The notes beneath the pieces were generated by a model. The model saw only the letters and a list, made by a program, of their open reading frames with translations. It had not been told where the DNA came from and made no database searches. A stretch of DNA of 23,061 nt, from positions 185,746 to 208,806 of the forward strand of contig WELB01000196.1 in NCBI GenBank assembly GCA_009602725.1, given 5' to 3'. A program made the translations under genes and the position numbers. The DNA is from Spirogloea muscicola. Lineage: Eukaryota; Streptophyta; Zygnematophyceae; Spirogloeales; Spirogloeaceae. Shown here piece after piece: positions 21,160 to 23,061 of the stretch (position 1 is the first letter of the stretch; every line of letters starts with the position of its first letter).

Positions 21160-21275
21160 TTCGGCCCTTTGGACCTTGTTCGTCCTTTCTGGGCTGGCCA
21201 TCCACAGCCTCCGCCCCCTCGGAAGTTCGGCCCTTTTAGACCGTGCACATCCTTTTGGGCTGGCCTCTCACAGCC
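21160..21275 (+). repeat. Two 50-bp direct repeats, period 66 bp, with a partial third
   Basis: Copies at 21160-21208 and 21226-21275 share TTCGGCCCTTT, ATCC/GTCC-TTT, GGGCTGGCC and CACAGCC. A partial third copy at 21385-21409 has TTTTTTGGGCTGGC and CCAGCC. A separate 13-bp tandem (CTTAGTGCTTCGC twice) lies at 21319-21344. The whole spacer is rich in C and T on the + strand. Confidence 0.8.
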
Positions 21276-21456
21276 ATTGCCGTTAATAGCAGAGCTGTTT
21301 CTTCTTGTGTGCTTCTTTCTTAGTGCTTCGCCTTAGTGCTTCGCCTGGCCCCCTTCTTCTTGGGCTTCTTGTACTCTGCTCATTCTTTTTTGGGCTGGCT
21401 GTTCCAGCCCCTATCCTCAATGGGCGAGCTCTTTCTTCTGTTTCTTGCCCCCTGTT

Positions 21457-22112
21457 CCGGACCCGGCGGAGCTGGCGGCGCATCTCCTCCGCTGCGCCAC
21501 TGGCGGCGAACGAACAGCTGCGCACGACCTCTTGCGTGATGCCATGTTCGGGATCTTTCAGGAGGCGGGCTACACGGTGGCGATGGAGAACGCCTCGGTC
21601 ATGCCCATCCTCGAGAGGGCTGACGGACACCATACGCGTCGTGTTGACCTGGTGGCGTCCACGCCGGGAGGTGGCGCGCGGATCATAGCCGATGTAGTCA
21701 CCACCGATGTGGTCGACCGCTCCAACCTGGGGCTCTCTGCCTCGCGGGCAGGCCACGCTGCCTCGAAGGCCGCTCGGCGGCCAAGCACTCCGACCACCCA
21801 CCTGCCGACGAGTTCGTCCCCTTGGCGGTTGACGTGCACGGGGCTCTTGGGTCCCAGTGGCTTGACCTCCTGGCTAGGCTTGCGCGGCGGGCTGTGTCCC
21901 GCAGACGCGGCGAGCCAGCCGACTTCAATGCCGCTGGCTCGTGGGCTCAGGTATACCGAATGCGCCTCTCTGTATCCCTGCAGCGGTCCATGGCCCACGC
22001 TCTGCATCTGCGAGCTGGCCGTGCTCTCGCTGCGGGCTCTGGCTTTCGTCAGGGTGATAGCTTCCCGGCAGCTAGTCTGTCGGATCTGAGGCTCCTCACT
22101 CGTCATTACTGA
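21457..22112 (+). pseudogene. CCHC/restriction-like endonuclease region, truncated and frameshifted (copy 1)
   Basis: The copy starts inside the zinc knuckle (DPAELAAHLLRC), having lost the first Cys pair. It then reads HDLLRDAMFGIFQEAGYTVA, VMPILERADG, HTRRVDLVA and IIADVVTTD in frame 1. At 21777-21780 the reading frame moves: frame 0 continues with AKHSDHPPADEFVPLAVDVH and WLDLLARLARRAVSRR, ending SDLRLLTRHY at TGA 22110. About 70 percent of aligned residues match copy 2 by eye in the first half. The frameshift coincides with a small deletion relative to copy 2, so the copy is probably dead. Confidence 0.75.
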
Positions 22113-22169
22113 GTGATCCATCCTCCCCTGGTTTTACCATAGCATCCTCAGGCCCCTTTGTACCCCAAC

Positions 22170-23061
22170 ATGTCCGAGCAGACTGTTCCTTTCCGGCACC
22201 TCGCCCACACTCCAGACCTGCGGGCTCAGGCACGCTTCACGGCGTTGGTCGAGAAGGCGGCCTCCGACCAGGCGGTGGAGCTTCTCCCTCCGTCTGACGT
22301 TCGCGGGCGTGCTCGGCTTCTCTCCGCCTCTTCCCCTGGGGCGGCGGCGTGGCTCCAAGCGCTCCCACTCTATGCCGCACTTACCATGCCCGACGAGGTC
22401 TACCAAACGGCGGTGCATCGGCTCTTGGGGCTCCTCCCTCCCTGCCTTACAGGTGTCACACAGTGCGAGTGCGGCGCCCGGCACGCCGACCCTGCGGAGC
22501 TGGCCGCGCACATGCTCTGTTGCGCCCACGGAGGCGAGAGGACCGCTTCCCATGATCTTTTGCGCGATGGTATGCAGGGGGTGTTCATAGAGGCGGGCTT
22601 CAAGGTGGCGGTGGAGTGCTCCTCAGTCATGCCCATCCTGCGGGGCGAGGACGGCCGGTCGCACACCCGGCGCGCCGACCTGGTCGCTATCCTGCCCAGC
22701 GGCGGTCCCCGCATCATCACTGATGTGGTGACAACGGACAGCTACGACTCCGGCAACCCCACCAGGTCGGCGTCGTTTGCAGGGCATGCGGTCGGCCTGG
22801 CAGCCCGGGCAAAAGAGAAAAAAGATGCCGATCACCCGGTCGGTGATGAGGAGTTCGCGGCCCTGGCGATAGATGTTCACGGGGCCTTCGGCAGCCGCTG
22901 GCTGGATCTCCTCCAGCGGCTTGCTCGTCAGGCTATTGATCGGCGGTCGGGTCCGCCCGGGGCGCTGCCCGGCTTCAACGCCGCCGGGTCGCTCGCCCAG
23001 GTCTTTCGCATGCGCTTGGCGGTATCGTTCCAGCGATCCCTTGCCCACGCTGTCCACACGC
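22170..23061 (+). CDS. CCHC zinc knuckle + restriction-like endonuclease protein, 3' partial (copy 2)
   Basis: An open frame of 297 codons from ATG 22170 to the window end; an in-frame stop lies at 22140. Residues 1-100 (with RGRARLLSASSPGAAAWLQA) match the linker that usually follows the reverse transcriptase domain in early-branching non-LTR elements. Next come the knuckle CECG...HMLCC (C-x-C-x12-H-x2-C, with a second Cys after it), HDLLRDGMQGVFIEAG, RRADLV and IITDVVTTD, where two Asp are separated by 14 residues as in PD-(D/E)xK nucleases, and then LAIDVHGAFGSRWLDLLQRL. The catalytic Lys is not obvious. It may be a 5'-truncated element or a stand-alone nuclease; the first is more likely. 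No damage is seen. Confidence 0.65.
   Translation, partial: MSEQTVPFRHLAHTPDLRAQARFTALVEKAASDQAVELLPPSDVRGRARLLSASSPGAAAWLQALPLYAALTMPDEVYQTAVHRLLGLLPPCLTGVTQCECGARHADPAELAAHMLCCAHGGERTASHDLLRDGMQGVFIEAGFKVAVECSSVMPILRGEDGRSHTRRADLVAILPSGGPRIITDVVTTDSYDSGNPTRSASFAGHAVGLAARAKEKKDADHPVGDEEFAALAIDVHGAFGSRWLDLLQRLARQAIDRRSGPPGALPGFNAAGSLAQVFRMRLAVSFQRSLAHAVHT

Larger units (their letters stand above)
21040..23061 (+). mobile_element. Head-to-tail cluster of non-LTR-like nuclease-domain fragments
   Basis: Three pieces of one family in the same orientation: a tail fragment (21040-21108), a 5'-truncated copy (from 21457 to 22112) and a longer copy (22170 to window end). The middle copy ends 57 bp before the next begins. 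The pattern of full 3' ends and missing 5' ends is typical of target-primed retrotransposition, but no reverse transcriptase, poly(A) tail or target duplication is visible. Confidence 0.6.

Noticed and set aside
21283-22121. Antisense frames of 172 and 183 codons over copy 1
   Set aside because: The + strand frame aligns with copy 2 at protein level; the antisense frames have no such support.
1-23061. CRISPR arrays, tRNA, rRNA or bacterial operon structure
   Set aside because: None seen; the window is a eukaryotic spliced gene with repeat sequence downstream.

Overview
The window is nuclear DNA of a streptophyte, either a charophyte green alga or a non-seed plant. This rests on three things: one very large intron-rich gene whose protein matches the plant form of UBR4 (called BIG) nearly end to end; small GT-AG introns of 103-375 bp; and GC-rich exons next to AT-richer introns. 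I cannot name the species from sequence alone.

Layout. Positions 1-963 are GC-rich and hold either the 5' flank and leader, or parts of upstream exons. Positions 964-20732 (+ strand) are the BIG gene, modelled here as 33 exons and 32 introns. The joined exons give 13,185 nt, an intact frame of 4,394 codons plus stop. Protein landmarks in order are: an Ala/Leu-rich helical N-terminal part, an acidic tract, a UBR box, a propeller-like region and a beta-sandwich-like region, a ZZ zinc finger, a long acidic insertion with a UIM-like motif, a multi-cysteine zinc cluster, a long helical scaffold, and the C-terminal hemi-RING ubiquitin ligase module. The roughly 1,000 or more residues that precede the UBR box in land-plant BIG and animal UBR4 are mostly absent, so the real start is open.

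Positions 20733-21039 are the 3' flank. From 21040 to the window end lie three head-to-tail pieces of one repeat family: a 69-bp tail fragment, a 5'-truncated and frameshifted copy, and a longer open copy that runs off the window. The encoded region has a CCHC knuckle followed by a D-x14-D motif. This resembles the restriction-like endonuclease end of an early-branching non-LTR retrotransposon, with no reverse transcriptase domain in view. The spacer before the second copy is pyrimidine-rich and carries its own short repeats.

BIG and the repeat cluster show no functional link; the cluster lies just downstream, on the same strand. The points most worth a second look are the UIM-like insertion in BIG, a duplication in intron 15 that copied the exon end with its splice donor, two GC-AG introns, and the nuclease-domain-only tandem array.
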